Below, piece by piece: positions 1 through 6,870 of a DNA stretch of 11,070 nt. The translations under genes were made by a program, and so were the position numbers. This DNA comes from Candidatus Brocadiaceae bacterium (GTDB taxonomy: Bacteria; Planctomycetota; Brocadiia; SM23-32): NCBI GenBank assembly GCA_003551785.1, contig PUNP01000027.1, forward strand, positions 1-11,070, given 5' to 3'. How positions within the stretch are numbered: the first letter of the stretch is position 1; every line of letters starts with the position of its first letter. The notes under the pieces were generated by a model. The model did no database searches. It had not been told where the DNA came from and saw nothing but the letters and a program-made list of their open reading frames with translations.

Positions 1-1
1 A

Positions 2-1720
2 ATGTTAAGTTTGCTAAGCAGTAATGAACGAGATGACGATCTGAGTAGTATGATGTTGGATCTACTGGAAAAGGATTTATCTCCAGAATATAAGCTGATA
101 ATATTGCGGCATCTGGGCCGTATCAGCGATGAGGATGCTGAAGCTTTATTGCTGAAATATGCTGCCGATCCGGAAGAACCAGATTCACAACAAAGCGCTC
201 TGGATACCCTGGAATTTAGCCTTGCTGCTTTATTGGGGCTTGCCGAAGCACGACACGAACAAACTTTTGAGATAGCCGCCGGTCTGTTACGTACACAGCC
301 ACCGGAATTAGATACCGATGAAGATAAAGGTATTGAAGATTTCACTGTTCAGTGGCGACATATGATTAATGATTATATTATCGACTTAATCGGCATATAT
401 ATGACACGTGAAGACAACCTTCTGGATGCTGCCGCAGAGCAATCCCATATTGAAGCTATAATCAACTACTATTCCCGCAATGCCCGAAGCGCTGCACGGA
501 ATTTACCTGATAGTGAAGCAGAAGAGGAAATTATTGAATCACTCAGAGTTTTGGATATGGTAGGGCGTCTGCCGGATAGGGCATGGCGGACCTGCGTTTT
601 ACTGATTGAAGAAGAACTCACTGATAGGGCAAAGGGTATCCTGCTGTCTATTCTTAAAACAAGATCCCGCGAAAGGGAAGATACGGCGCACCATTTCAGG
701 AGTCTTTTTGCTGATTTCGAACGAGTGTGGGGGGATGGTGAAAATGAAAACGAAGCAAAAGAACAATTGGAAACATATGAAGATGGTTCCTTTTATTTAA
801 TTTGGCAAGAAATGGCTCTCCAATTGGCCCAAAGTGGTCGTGATACTGATTACGAGATTATTATAGCCGGACTCCCGCTCTTGAATTGGAGGACTATTTA
901 TCGGATAATTGATTCAGCAGTGGAAAAAAATCATGAATCTGTACATTTTTCCCTTTTTCAATTGGCGATCGAGTCGCTGGGTAATTGGAAGCCTGAAAGT
1001 AGTGAGCTTCATGTAGCTGGTTCTCAATTGATCAGTTTTTTTGATAATTACAATATTTCAACTAAAAGAGAAGCTGAAAGGAAAAGGTTCAACAATTGGC
1101 AGGCTGAATGGCGCTTTGCAGTTCAATGTCTGGACATTATTGGGAAAGCCCCCGCCGACTATTTTAATGATGTGAATTCGGAAAAACTTGACATGCTTCT
1201 CAGGCACCCGGACATTGGTGCCCTTATCGCCCAAGTATTGTCTGATACAGGCGAGGATATAGATGTTGTTAAGCATTGGGAAGGATTATTCAGGGAGTCT
1301 GAAACTGTCCATCAAAAGTTAAAAACCATCTTAGCCGCACGCCGGGAAGGCAACCTCGCAGCACGTGACTTCCTTGAAAATGTTTTAATGATGAGTGAAG
1401 ATTTCAGTCAGAAGGGGGTGCAAAACATCCCTGATACTGAAATGCAAAAAGTTTTTAACACTGCCGCCCGTTCTCTCGCGTACATGGAAGGTGAATCAAT
1501 TTTGAGAAGAGCACCACGAATTGCAGGTAGAGATGACACCACGCAGGCGCTTTACATAGCGCTTGGGGCCATACATGGGACGGCCTATTTCGCACCTGAA
1601 CAGGAACCTTTAAATTATCTTTTCGATTTGATGTATACAACGTCAAATACCCCTGTTCAGAAAGCATGTGCGGATGCTATTTTAGACCACTTTGCCATAG
1701 AAAAGCTGAGAAGAGAATAG
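2..1720 (+). CDS. Large helical protein of unknown function (5' end probably outside the window)
   Basis: The frame is open from the left edge. The ATG at 2-4 may be an internal Met, since no upstream sequence is available to show a ribosome site. The visible part is 572 aa, ending in TAG at 1718-1720. It is rich in Leu, Ala, Glu and Asp in short amphipathic blocks (for example LLDLLEKDLS-like and ALYIALGAIHG segments), with no obvious membrane segment, Cys cluster or nucleotide-binding motif. This suggests a soluble all-alpha protein, possibly a HEAT/TPR-like solenoid, but no repeat register could be set by eye. It lies 57 nt upstream of the ECF sigma gene on the same strand and has similar AT-rich codon use, so it may be co-transcribed with it. 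I do not recognise the family and assign no function. Confidence 0.75.
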   Translation: MLSLLSSNERDDDLSSMMLDLLEKDLSPEYKLIILRHLGRISDEDAEALLLKYAADPEEPDSQQSALDTLEFSLAALLGLAEARHEQTFEIAAGLLRTQPPELDTDEDKGIEDFTVQWRHMINDYIIDLIGIYMTREDNLLDAAAEQSHIEAIINYYSRNARSAARNLPDSEAEEEIIESLRVLDMVGRLPDRAWRTCVLLIEEELTDRAKGILLSILKTRSREREDTAHHFRSLFADFERVWGDGENENEAKEQLETYEDGSFYLIWQEMALQLAQSGRDTDYEIIIAGLPLLNWRTIYRIIDSAVEKNHESVHFSLFQLAIESLGNWKPESSELHVAGSQLISFFDNYNISTKREAERKRFNNWQAEWRFAVQCLDIIGKAPADYFNDVNSEKLDMLLRHPDIGALIAQVLSDTGEDIDVVKHWEGLFRESETVHQKLKTILAARREGNLAARDFLENVLMMSEDFSQKGVQNIPDTEMQKVFNTAARSLAYMEGESILRRAPRIAGRDDTTQALYIALGAIHGTAYFAPEQEPLNYLFDLMYTTSNTPVQKACADAILDHFAIEKLRRE

Positions 1721-1777
1721 TCTTAGGAACAATTACCTTAAATTGCAGCGAAATAAAAATATCCGGGAATACAGATT

Positions 1778-2314
1778 TTGAATAGAAACGACGTCGAAAA
1801 TTTAGTTGCGGAACATTATGACCGGCTCTTCAGGGCCGCGCTTTTTATGTGTAATGATCCGGAAACGGCTGAAGATTTAGTCCAGGAAACTTTCGCTGCT
1901 GCAACCAGTGCTATCAAAAGATTCGAGGGGCGCTCTTCTCAATATACCTGGTTATACGGCATATTCCTCAATAAGTTTCGCTCATGGCTCAGGAAAAAGA
2001 AAAAAAAGAAAGATACCTCTTTGGAAAAACATGCCGAACAGATGGAAATGGGCAATATTGGTGAGTTAGTTGAATCCGATGCCCCCGACATACCGGAGAT
2101 ACTTCAAAAAAATGAAAGAGCTGAAGCTGTCAGGGCCGCTATTAATGAACTGCCATCACACCATAAAGATGTACTTACTTTAAGATATTTAGAAGGAATG
2201 TCATACGAAAAAATCAGCGGAGTGATGGACTGCTCAGTTGGAACCGTTAAGTCCAGATTACATTATGCACTTAAAAAAGTAGGGGAAAGGCTCCGGAGTG
2301 ACCCGAAAGTATGA
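1778..2314 (+). CDS. ECF-type RNA polymerase sigma factor (sigma-70 family)
   Basis: The 178-aa product has the ECF layout. Region 2 covers about residues 8-75 (LVAEHYDRLFRAAL, AEDLVQETF, then YTWLYGIFLNKFRSWLR). A short acidic linker follows, then region 4 at about 118-170, with ELPSHHKDVLTLRYLEGMSYEKISG and the recognition helix around CSVGTVKSRLHYALKK. It should direct core RNA polymerase to a small set of promoters. The start is TTG at 1778: an in-frame stop lies at 1754-1756, no ATG occurs before residue 24, and starting later would cut region 2. A weak GGGA ribosome site is at 1765-1768. Residues 73-78 are six Lys in a row, encoded by an A-rich tract with eight consecutive A at 2000-2007. 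The downstream anti-sigma gene supports the assignment; the ECF subgroup was not determined. Confidence 0.93.
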   Translation: MNRNDVENLVAEHYDRLFRAALFMCNDPETAEDLVQETFAAATSAIKRFEGRSSQYTWLYGIFLNKFRSWLRKKKKKKDTSLEKHAEQMEMGNIGELVESDAPDIPEILQKNERAEAVRAAINELPSHHKDVLTLRYLEGMSYEKISGVMDCSVGTVKSRLHYALKKVGERLRSDPKV

Positions 2315-2511
2315 CAGTATTCAGAAGTGTTATTACGAAAGCATTAAAGAGTAAATTAGATTGAACTTATATGCTTTTTAACCTACTAATTAGAAAAAGG
2401 TCTTGTTTTTTCATTGAATGCATCTGCCTGTATTTCTGATGACTTATGATATGAAAGGCACTGAGAATTGTAATAAAAGATATTTAATTATTCGAATAAA
2501 GGGAGCGAACC
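2315..2511 (+). other. 197-nt spacer between sigma and anti-sigma genes, possible promoter
   Basis: This AT-rich spacer has no convincing ORF and no clear terminator hairpin. A weak promoter candidate is TTGAAC at 2361-2366, 17 nt, then TACTAA at 2384-2389 (3 of 6 matches to the -10 consensus). A separate TATGAT at 2445-2450 has no good -35 partner. The length of the gap suggests the anti-sigma gene has its own expression signal, but the sequence does not prove it. Confidence 0.25.
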
Positions 2512-3153
2512 ATGACATCGTGCGATGATTTTAATTTCCACATTTTAGACTTACTGGATGACGAAAAAGAGGCTATACCTGAGGAGATTGTGCGACATCT
2601 GGATACTTGTGAAAGATGCTCTAAAGAATTGCATTTTATTCAGAACGCCCATTCCGCAGTTAAGGAATCCTTAAATGTTTTAGCACCCCAAAAATCTTAT
2701 CTAACAGATGAGAGATTAGAAAACGTTCTGAATTCCTGCAACAAAACCACACAAGAGCACCGTGAAGATAAGATAATCAATATCCATTGGCGCACAAAAC
2801 TTAAATATATGATGGAGGGGGCCGCTACTGTAGCTGCTATGATGGCTTTGACTATAGGTTATATTTGGGTCTTTGGACAATCCGGTATCGATCAGGAAAA
2901 CAAAGGAATTCAGGCTGTAGCTTCTTCGGACACTGAAAGCCAGGAAGTTACAGAAAAATATTCCGCTTCTTTTCTGATTATTAATGATTTTGATATGAGT
3001 ACGAACACTAATGCCGATACCTTGGGAGACTATTATTTCGATATGGCTCTGAGAAAAGAAAGCAGTGACAAAATGATCCCGCTAAGCTCACAAGGTATTA
3101 AAGTTCCTGTTCAAAAAACAACAGCATTGCGACAAGATGATTACTGGTGGTAA
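2512..3153 (+). CDS. Membrane-anchored zinc-type anti-sigma factor
   Basis: The 213-aa protein has the HxxxCxxC signature of zinc-binding anti-sigma domains at His29, Cys33 and Cys36 (HLDTCERC), with Cys4 as a possible further ligand. The N-terminal domain should hold the sigma factor inactive in the cytoplasm. One hydrophobic segment at about residues 101-122 (AATVAAMMALTIGYIWVFG) is the likely single membrane span. The last ~90 residues would then be periplasmic and end in DDYWW. The start ATG has a good GGGAG ribosome site at 2501-2505. By family knowledge such proteins are released from the sigma factor by proteolysis or conformational change. Here the next gene encodes an exported HtrA-like PDZ protein, a natural partner for the periplasmic tail. 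Binding to the sigma factor encoded upstream is inferred from adjacency. Confidence 0.88.
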   Translation: MTSCDDFNFHILDLLDDEKEAIPEEIVRHLDTCERCSKELHFIQNAHSAVKESLNVLAPQKSYLTDERLENVLNSCNKTTQEHREDKIINIHWRTKLKYMMEGAATVAAMMALTIGYIWVFGQSGIDQENKGIQAVASSDTESQEVTEKYSASFLIINDFDMSTNTNADTLGDYYFDMALRKESSDKMIPLSSQGIKVPVQKTTALRQDDYWW

Positions 3154-3154
3154 T

Positions 3155-4183
3155 ATGCACAAAGTATTTCTACATTCAACATTATTCAGCCTCATTTTAT
3201 TTGCAATTTTTAGTTTTTCTGCGTCGGCTGATATTTCTGATGAAAAACATGAGGAACTCATTCCTCATTTTACCGAAGCGGTTAAAGCAGCCGAAGAGCG
3301 GATTGCTGTCATTGAATCCATTTTCCATCGGGAGAACGAAAAGGTCAAAAGATTTGGTACGGGCCTATTTGTTAATCAGGAGGGGGGAGTTATCACAAGC
3401 GTTACTACCGTAGCAGGTGCCGACCAGATATTCGTTAAAAGAATCCACACACAACGACAACCGGTTAATATCCATGCCATCAATCAGCCCTTGGGACTCG
3501 TTTTATTAAAGACACCTTTTGAAGTGAAAATAGTAGAGGAAGGAGAAGAACAACCGGCAATACCCGGGGAATGGCTGCTTATAACTTATGCTGGCCGTTC
3601 AGGTGCCGAAGAAAGCGATGCAGAATTAAATCTGTTTCCCGTAATCCTCAGTGCAAACAAGTCTTCGGTCAACATTTTAGGAACAAAACATTATCCGCTG
3701 CTCAAGTTGAACTCCCAATCACCCTCAGGTTCGGCTGCAGCCCCTGTCTTTAATACCAGAGGCACCTTGGAGGGAATAATCTTAGCCACTAAAGAATGCC
3801 CTAAAACTTCATTTGACTGTTCTTACGCATTGGGAAGAGAAAAATTATACGAAGTTAGCCGGGAAATGGAAAGCGGTATTTCGCACCGCATGGGCTGGCT
3901 GGGATTAGCACTTCAAAAAGTAGACCTGCCCGATTACGAACATGGTGTTCAGGTTACGGCCGTTATGCGGAACTACCCAGCCGATAAGGCCGGAATAAAG
4001 CCCGGTGATATTATCCTGTCGGTTGACGGCGAACTCATCACAAAACCAGCAGTTATCCAAAAAATCATTGCCAACTCTTCCCCCGGGCGAGAAGTGGAAT
4101 TGTTAGTGGTTCAGAATGGAGAAACAAACACCCTGAACATCGCCCTGGAAGCCCGCCCGCTCCTCATATCTATAGAACCCTAA
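3155..4183 (+). CDS. Exported HtrA/DegS-like trypsin-fold protein with PDZ domain, probable pseudoprotease
   Basis: The chosen start (ATG 3155) gives 342 aa with a clean signal peptide, FLHSTLFSLILFAIFSFSASA, cut before Asp26 or nearby. A longer in-frame start at 3137 would bury it. Translation is coupled to the anti-sigma gene: its TAA ends at 3153, one base before this ATG, with GGTGG at 3146-3150 as ribosome site. Residues ~65-235 follow the HtrA protease pattern (GTGLFVNQEGGVIT... LVLLK... GSAAAPVFNTRG) and ~247-332 form a PDZ domain (MGWLGLAL, NYPADKAGIKPGDIILSVDG). In HtrA the catalytic His sits in TNxHVV; here the block reads TSVTTV with Thr84. The Asp of DLALLK is Gly114 (GLVLLK). Ser193 of GSAAAP remains. 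It therefore probably binds rather than cuts, perhaps sensing misfolded proteins for the sigma/anti-sigma pair. Loss of activity is inferred by eye alignment. Confidence 0.85.
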   Translation: MHKVFLHSTLFSLILFAIFSFSASADISDEKHEELIPHFTEAVKAAEERIAVIESIFHRENEKVKRFGTGLFVNQEGGVITSVTTVAGADQIFVKRIHTQRQPVNIHAINQPLGLVLLKTPFEVKIVEEGEEQPAIPGEWLLITYAGRSGAEESDAELNLFPVILSANKSSVNILGTKHYPLLKLNSQSPSGSAAAPVFNTRGTLEGIILATKECPKTSFDCSYALGREKLYEVSREMESGISHRMGWLGLALQKVDLPDYEHGVQVTAVMRNYPADKAGIKPGDIILSVDGELITKPAVIQKIIANSSPGREVELLVVQNGETNTLNIALEARPLLISIEP

Positions 4184-4641
4184 CTTATTGAAGAAAGACG
4201 AACTGTTGTAAAACCTATATACAGGCTTTGGAGAGCCTATTGAAGCATTCATTTGGCCGGGGAGGAGCAGTGTAAATGTATACTATCCCAAACATTTCAT
4301 GCGTTTTCAGTGGTCCATATGTGGCAAATGTCAAACGCAGCTGTATTCGTATACTGCAAGTGCGGACTTTTGTCGTAAATGCACCGCTGAAGACGCGCCC
4401 TACAGGGTAAACCGCCGTTTGAGTACCCCATTGTACATACTGTAAACTTTGAAAGCCCCAAAATGACACTTAACTGATTGCTTATCAATTCGTTGTATTA
4501 ATGGTTACCGTTAGTTTATGATGTGCGGGCTGTTGGTCCTTTCCACTATATCGGAAGATCAAAATCGAGTATCATAGTAACAGTGGCTAACGTGGTTCAC
4601 TGAATATTTACCCCTATTTTCCACTTTACATTCGTCTTCAT
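4184..4641. other. Intergenic stretch between HtrA-like gene and lacI promoter
   Basis: No full-length gene fits here. Antisense frames of 63-84 codons exist but have no recognisable motif or clear ribosome site. The only content that stands out is a strong GGAGGAG at 4261-4267 followed by ATG 4276, and an overlapping frame with a zinc-ribbon pattern (listed separately). No intrinsic terminator with a T-run was found after the HtrA-like gene. From about 4446 to 4641 I see nothing supportable. Confidence 0.4.
4276..4445 (+). pseudogene. Possible zinc-ribbon microprotein, in two overlapping frames (intact, frameshifted or decayed)
   Basis: A strong ribosome site (AGGAG at 4263-4267, 8 nt spacing) precedes ATG 4276, whose frame runs 44 codons to TAA 4408-4410 without a recognisable motif. 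The -1 frame carries a zinc-ribbon pattern: from ATG 4299 to TAA 4443-4445 it encodes 48 aa, with Cys8 and Cys11 (CGKC) and Cys25 and Cys28 (ADFCRKC), much like the short zinc ribbons of the form CxxCGxxL...FCxxCG. ATG 4299 has no visible ribosome site. The frames meet at CCCAAAC, 4287-4293, in the phase (C CCA AAC) that would allow -1 slippage, giving a 56-aa product. Alternatives are a simple frameshift mutation in a decaying gene, direct use of ATG 4299, or chance. The Gly usually following each CxxC is Gln and Thr here, which favours decay or divergence. Confidence 0.3.
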
Positions 4642-4670
4642 TTGACGCCAATCCTATTTTCGGATAAAAT
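4642..4670 (+). promoter_or_regulatory. Sigma-70-type promoter of the lacI-family gene
   Basis: TTGACG at 4642-4647 (5 of 6 to TTGACA), a 17-nt spacer, then TAAAAT at 4665-4670 (5 of 6 to TATAAT). Predicted transcription start is near 4677, leaving a leader of about 48 nt before ATG 4725. It is the best-formed promoter in the window, and the operator follows immediately. Confidence 0.7.
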
Positions 4671-4679
4671 AAAATCATT

Positions 4680-4695
4680 GCGGGAACGTTCCCGC
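4680..4695. promoter_or_regulatory. LacI-family operator (perfect 16-bp palindrome)
   Basis: GCGGGAACGTTCCCGC is identical to its reverse complement and has the central CpG typical of LacI/GalR-family operators such as those of PurR and CcpA. It starts about 3 nt after the predicted transcription start and lies just before the gene for a LacI-type repressor, so bound repressor would block its own promoter. No second copy of the GGGAACGTTCCC core was noticed elsewhere in the window. Confidence 0.75.
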
Positions 4696-4724
4696 AGGCA
4701 ATGGTCTATAAATCCGGGAATATT

Positions 4725-5777
4725 ATGACACGCAGATTCACGATAATCGACGTAGCCGAGAAAGCGGGAGTCAGCACCAGCACCGTCTCGAGGGTGATGA
4801 ACGGGGGCGGGACCACCCCGGATACGCGCGAGAAGGTGCTCAGCACGGCCAGAGCCATAAACTATCGGCCCAACCTCTTCGCAAGAGGCATTCGCTCATC
4901 TCAGAAAAACTGCATAGGGCTACTTATCGCCGGTGAACTGAAGGAGTACAACCCCTGGGTGGAAAAAGCCGTCATGTCCATTATATTCACACTCGCCCGA
5001 ACCCGTTACCGCTGTATGACCGACATCTGCGACAGAGAGGAAGGTTCCCTTCCCAAAATTCTCGAAAATGTGGATGGATGCATATTGCTCGGGAATTACC
5101 CCGAATCCTTTTTTTCCAGCCTCATTGAGGAAAAAAAACTTGCTCTCGCAACCTATAACGAGAAAATGCCCTACGAAAACGGCGTCAGTCTGGAGGTTGA
5201 CGAACAGGTCGGAATGCATTCTGCCGTTCAGCACCTGCTCGCCCTGAACCATGAAAACATCGGTCTGGTGGTGGTCGGCACGCGCTATCCTTCACAACGA
5301 AAACGCCATGCGGGATACAAAAAGTCCATGCTGCACTTCGGCCGCGGCATCGAGGAGAGTTTGGTCTCCAGCTGCAGGGACCTGACCGAAGGTAACGGCT
5401 ACAGCCTGGGAGCGGCTCTTACCGAAAAACTCCTCCGGCATCGCCCCGACGTCAGTGCCATCATCTACGGTTCCGATTTTGCCGCTTTCGGCGGTCTCAG
5501 CATTTTGCGGCATAATGGGATCAGGGTCCCCGAGGACGTCAGCGTGATAGGCTTCGGCAATACCGACTGGGCCAGAATGATGCCCCCCGCCCTGACCTCG
5601 GTGGGGGTCGATTACAGCGAACTCTCACAGCGCCTCCTCTCGGCCCTGGAAGCGCTGATGGACAGCCGGCACAGAATGCCGGACCTCCGGCTCGAACCGG
5701 TGCTGATCGAACGCGAAACGACGGCCAGGTACAGCAGGGGTAAGGGAAATAAAAGGTTTTTCCCGGTATATGCATGA
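4725..5777 (+). CDS. LacI/GalR-family transcriptional regulator
   Basis: The 350-aa product starts with the LacI helix-turn-helix: TIIDVAEKAGVSTSTVSRVMNG at about residues 6-27, then the hinge region YRPNLFARGIRSS at about 47-59. A periplasmic-binding-protein-like ligand domain follows (KNCIGLLIAG, HENIGLVVVG, DVSVIGFGNTDWARMMPPALTSVGVDY), which is expected to bind a sugar or sugar derivative. ATG 4725 is preferred over ATG 4701. It has GGGAA at 4716-4720 as ribosome site, and LacI proteins usually have only a few residues before the helix-turn-helix. A palindromic operator lies 30 nt upstream, so autoregulation is likely. The genes downstream encode a pseudopilin and secreted DUF4838-type proteins, so the effector may be a breakdown product of the polysaccharide they act on. 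The ligand cannot be named from sequence alone. Confidence 0.95.
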   Translation: MTRRFTIIDVAEKAGVSTSTVSRVMNGGGTTPDTREKVLSTARAINYRPNLFARGIRSSQKNCIGLLIAGELKEYNPWVEKAVMSIIFTLARTRYRCMTDICDREEGSLPKILENVDGCILLGNYPESFFSSLIEEKKLALATYNEKMPYENGVSLEVDEQVGMHSAVQHLLALNHENIGLVVVGTRYPSQRKRHAGYKKSMLHFGRGIEESLVSSCRDLTEGNGYSLGAALTEKLLRHRPDVSAIIYGSDFAAFGGLSILRHNGIRVPEDVSVIGFGNTDWARMMPPALTSVGVDYSELSQRLLSALEALMDSRHRMPDLRLEPVLIERETTARYSRGKGNKRFFPVYA

Positions 5778-5835
5778 GATTTTTAAGCGTACCACTGGAG
5801 GCTTGTGAGAAAAGCGGGTTGGTATTATTGTTTTT

Positions 5836-5862
5836 GGAACTCCGACAGGCCGTCCGCTCTAT
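5836..5862 (+). promoter_or_regulatory. Possible ECF-type promoter before the prepilin-like gene
   Basis: GGAACTC at 5836-5842 resembles the -35 element of RpoE-like sigma factors (GGAACTT). CTCTAT at 5857-5862 partly matches their -10 (GTCTAA), with a 14-nt gap, one shorter than the usual 15. A start near 5870 would give a leader of about 48 nt. This is a single unaligned instance, so the call is tentative. No good sigma-70 promoter was found in this spacer. Confidence 0.22.
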
Positions 5863-5870
5863 GGCGGATG
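5851..5870 (+). other. Short inverted repeat downstream of lacI
   Basis: CGTCCGC at 5851-5857 pairs with GCGGATG at 5864-5870 (seven pairs, one G-T) around the loop TCTATG. There is no adjacent T-run, so it is not a standard intrinsic terminator; the 11-T run at 5894-5904 is 23 nt further on. It overlaps the tentative ECF -10 element. It could be a protein-binding dyad, a weak RNA hairpin or chance. Confidence 0.3.
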
Positions 5871-5917
5871 CGGTTCTGAGTGGATAACCTTAATTTTTTT
5901 TTTTAGGAGGTAGTATC

Positions 5918-6805
5918 ATGTTTAACTTAGTACGTAAGATGTTACGGTTCACTTTAATCGAACTTCTGGTGGTGATAGCGATAATAGCCATACTTGCAGC
6001 GATGCTGATGCCGGCGCTGGAGCGGGCGCGGGATCAGGCGCGTGTAGCGTCGTGCAGCTCGAACCTCAGGAACATCCACCTTAGTATGGAAATGTATGCC
6101 AATAACTGGGACGGCTGGGGATTTCATGATATTGCGTGGAGTTGCCCCAACGAAATCTACAATTTTAAAGACATTGTGCTTGATTATTTCGGCGCCCTGA
6201 GCAGCGATCCCAGAGGAAGCGACTTCGATTATAATCCTACCATGCGCTGCCCCGGGAAAAGTTCGGCCAATAACGAACCATTCGCGCAAGAGTATGATTG
6301 GGGTATTCTTGTTCTTGGAACAGGAAGGGTTATACCTCCGACAACCCGTGGCGGCAACCATAATAGTCCTAGGGGCACACTCATCTCTTCTTATTTCCAT
6401 TTTTTTGGAACCGGCAATCTTTCAGACAGTAATGATTTTAGCTTTTGGGGATGGAACCGGCGATGGCTCGGGGATCCCTACACCGGAGTGGTGCCGAACA
6501 GAAGGCATCTTGGCAGAACGATTTCCCCACAACCCCCTTATCACGATGGAACCTACGACTGGAAACACTATGATCGCGATATAGCGCCCCCGCACAAGCA
6601 GCCGGCGGTACTGGACATCTACACAGGGCCGGAGAATAAAAGGGCGAGTGTCTCCCGCCACATTAACGGCCCCCAACAGTTCGTAAACCACTACGGCATG
6701 GGCGGCGCAAATTTCGTGTTTATGGACGGGCATGCTGACTGGCGCACAGACGAGGAAGTGGAATATCGGTGGTCCAACGCAGGAACTAATGAATACTGGT
6801 GGTAG
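5918..6805 (+). CDS. Prepilin-type N-terminal domain protein with C-terminal DGH motif (pseudopilin-like)
   Basis: The 295-aa protein begins with a short basic leader and [20 protein letters not shown] at residues 11-30, the class III (type IV pilin/type II secretion) signal, with Glu15 at the +5 position. The residue before the cleavage point is Arg10 rather than the usual Gly. This K/R-FTLIEL form is common in Lentisphaerota-type proteins by family knowledge. The C-terminus has [18 protein letters not shown] (His258 to Asp270-Gly271), close to the H-X9-DG domain of prepilin-processing-associated proteins but with 11 residues between. It should sit in the inner membrane with the body outside, possibly in a secretion filament. 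The start is supported by AGGAGG at 5905-5910, 7 nt before ATG. It precedes the secreted DUF4838-type gene by 65 nt and may share its transcript. It ends in NEYWW. Confidence 0.88.
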   Translation: MFNLVRKMLRFTLIELLVVIAIIAILAAMLMPALERARDQARVASCSSNLRNIHLSMEMYANNWDGWGFHDIAWSCPNEIYNFKDIVLDYFGALSSDPRGSDFDYNPTMRCPGKSSANNEPFAQEYDWGILVLGTGRVIPPTTRGGNHNSPRGTLISSYFHFFGTGNLSDSNDFSFWGWNRRWLGDPYTGVVPNRRHLGRTISPQPPYHDGTYDWKHYDRDIAPPHKQPAVLDIYTGPENKRASVSRHINGPQQFVNHYGMGGANFVFMDGHADWRTDEEVEYRWSNAGTNEYWW

Positions 6806-6821
6806 GCTATTTCACCAGTTC

Positions 6822-6827
6822 TATAAT
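6822..6827 (+). promoter_or_regulatory. Perfect -10-like hexamer before the first DUF4838 gene
   Basis: TATAAT lies 44 nt before ATG 6871, but no recognisable -35 element is found 16-18 nt upstream, where the prepilin-like gene ends. A small hairpin (GCACC 6833-6837 with GGTGC 6844-6848) lies between it and the ribosome site. It may be an internal promoter or chance. Confidence 0.25.
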
Positions 6828-6870
6828 CGACAGCACCTTTTGCGGTGCAACACAACTTAGGAGGATGTAC

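Noticed and set aside
4215..4469. 84-codon antisense frame in the intergenic region
   Set aside because: There is no recognisable motif, no convincing ribosome site and no promoter. The opposite strand has the more suggestive zinc-ribbon pattern.
5894..5904. 11-T run as the terminator of the lacI-family gene
   Set aside because: The nearest hairpin ends 23 nt upstream, so there is no stem directly before the T-run; the run abuts the next gene's ribosome site instead.
5954..6400. 148-codon antisense frame inside the prepilin-like gene
   Set aside because: It lies wholly within a well-supported + strand gene, shows no domain and is rich in Arg and His as expected for a shadow.
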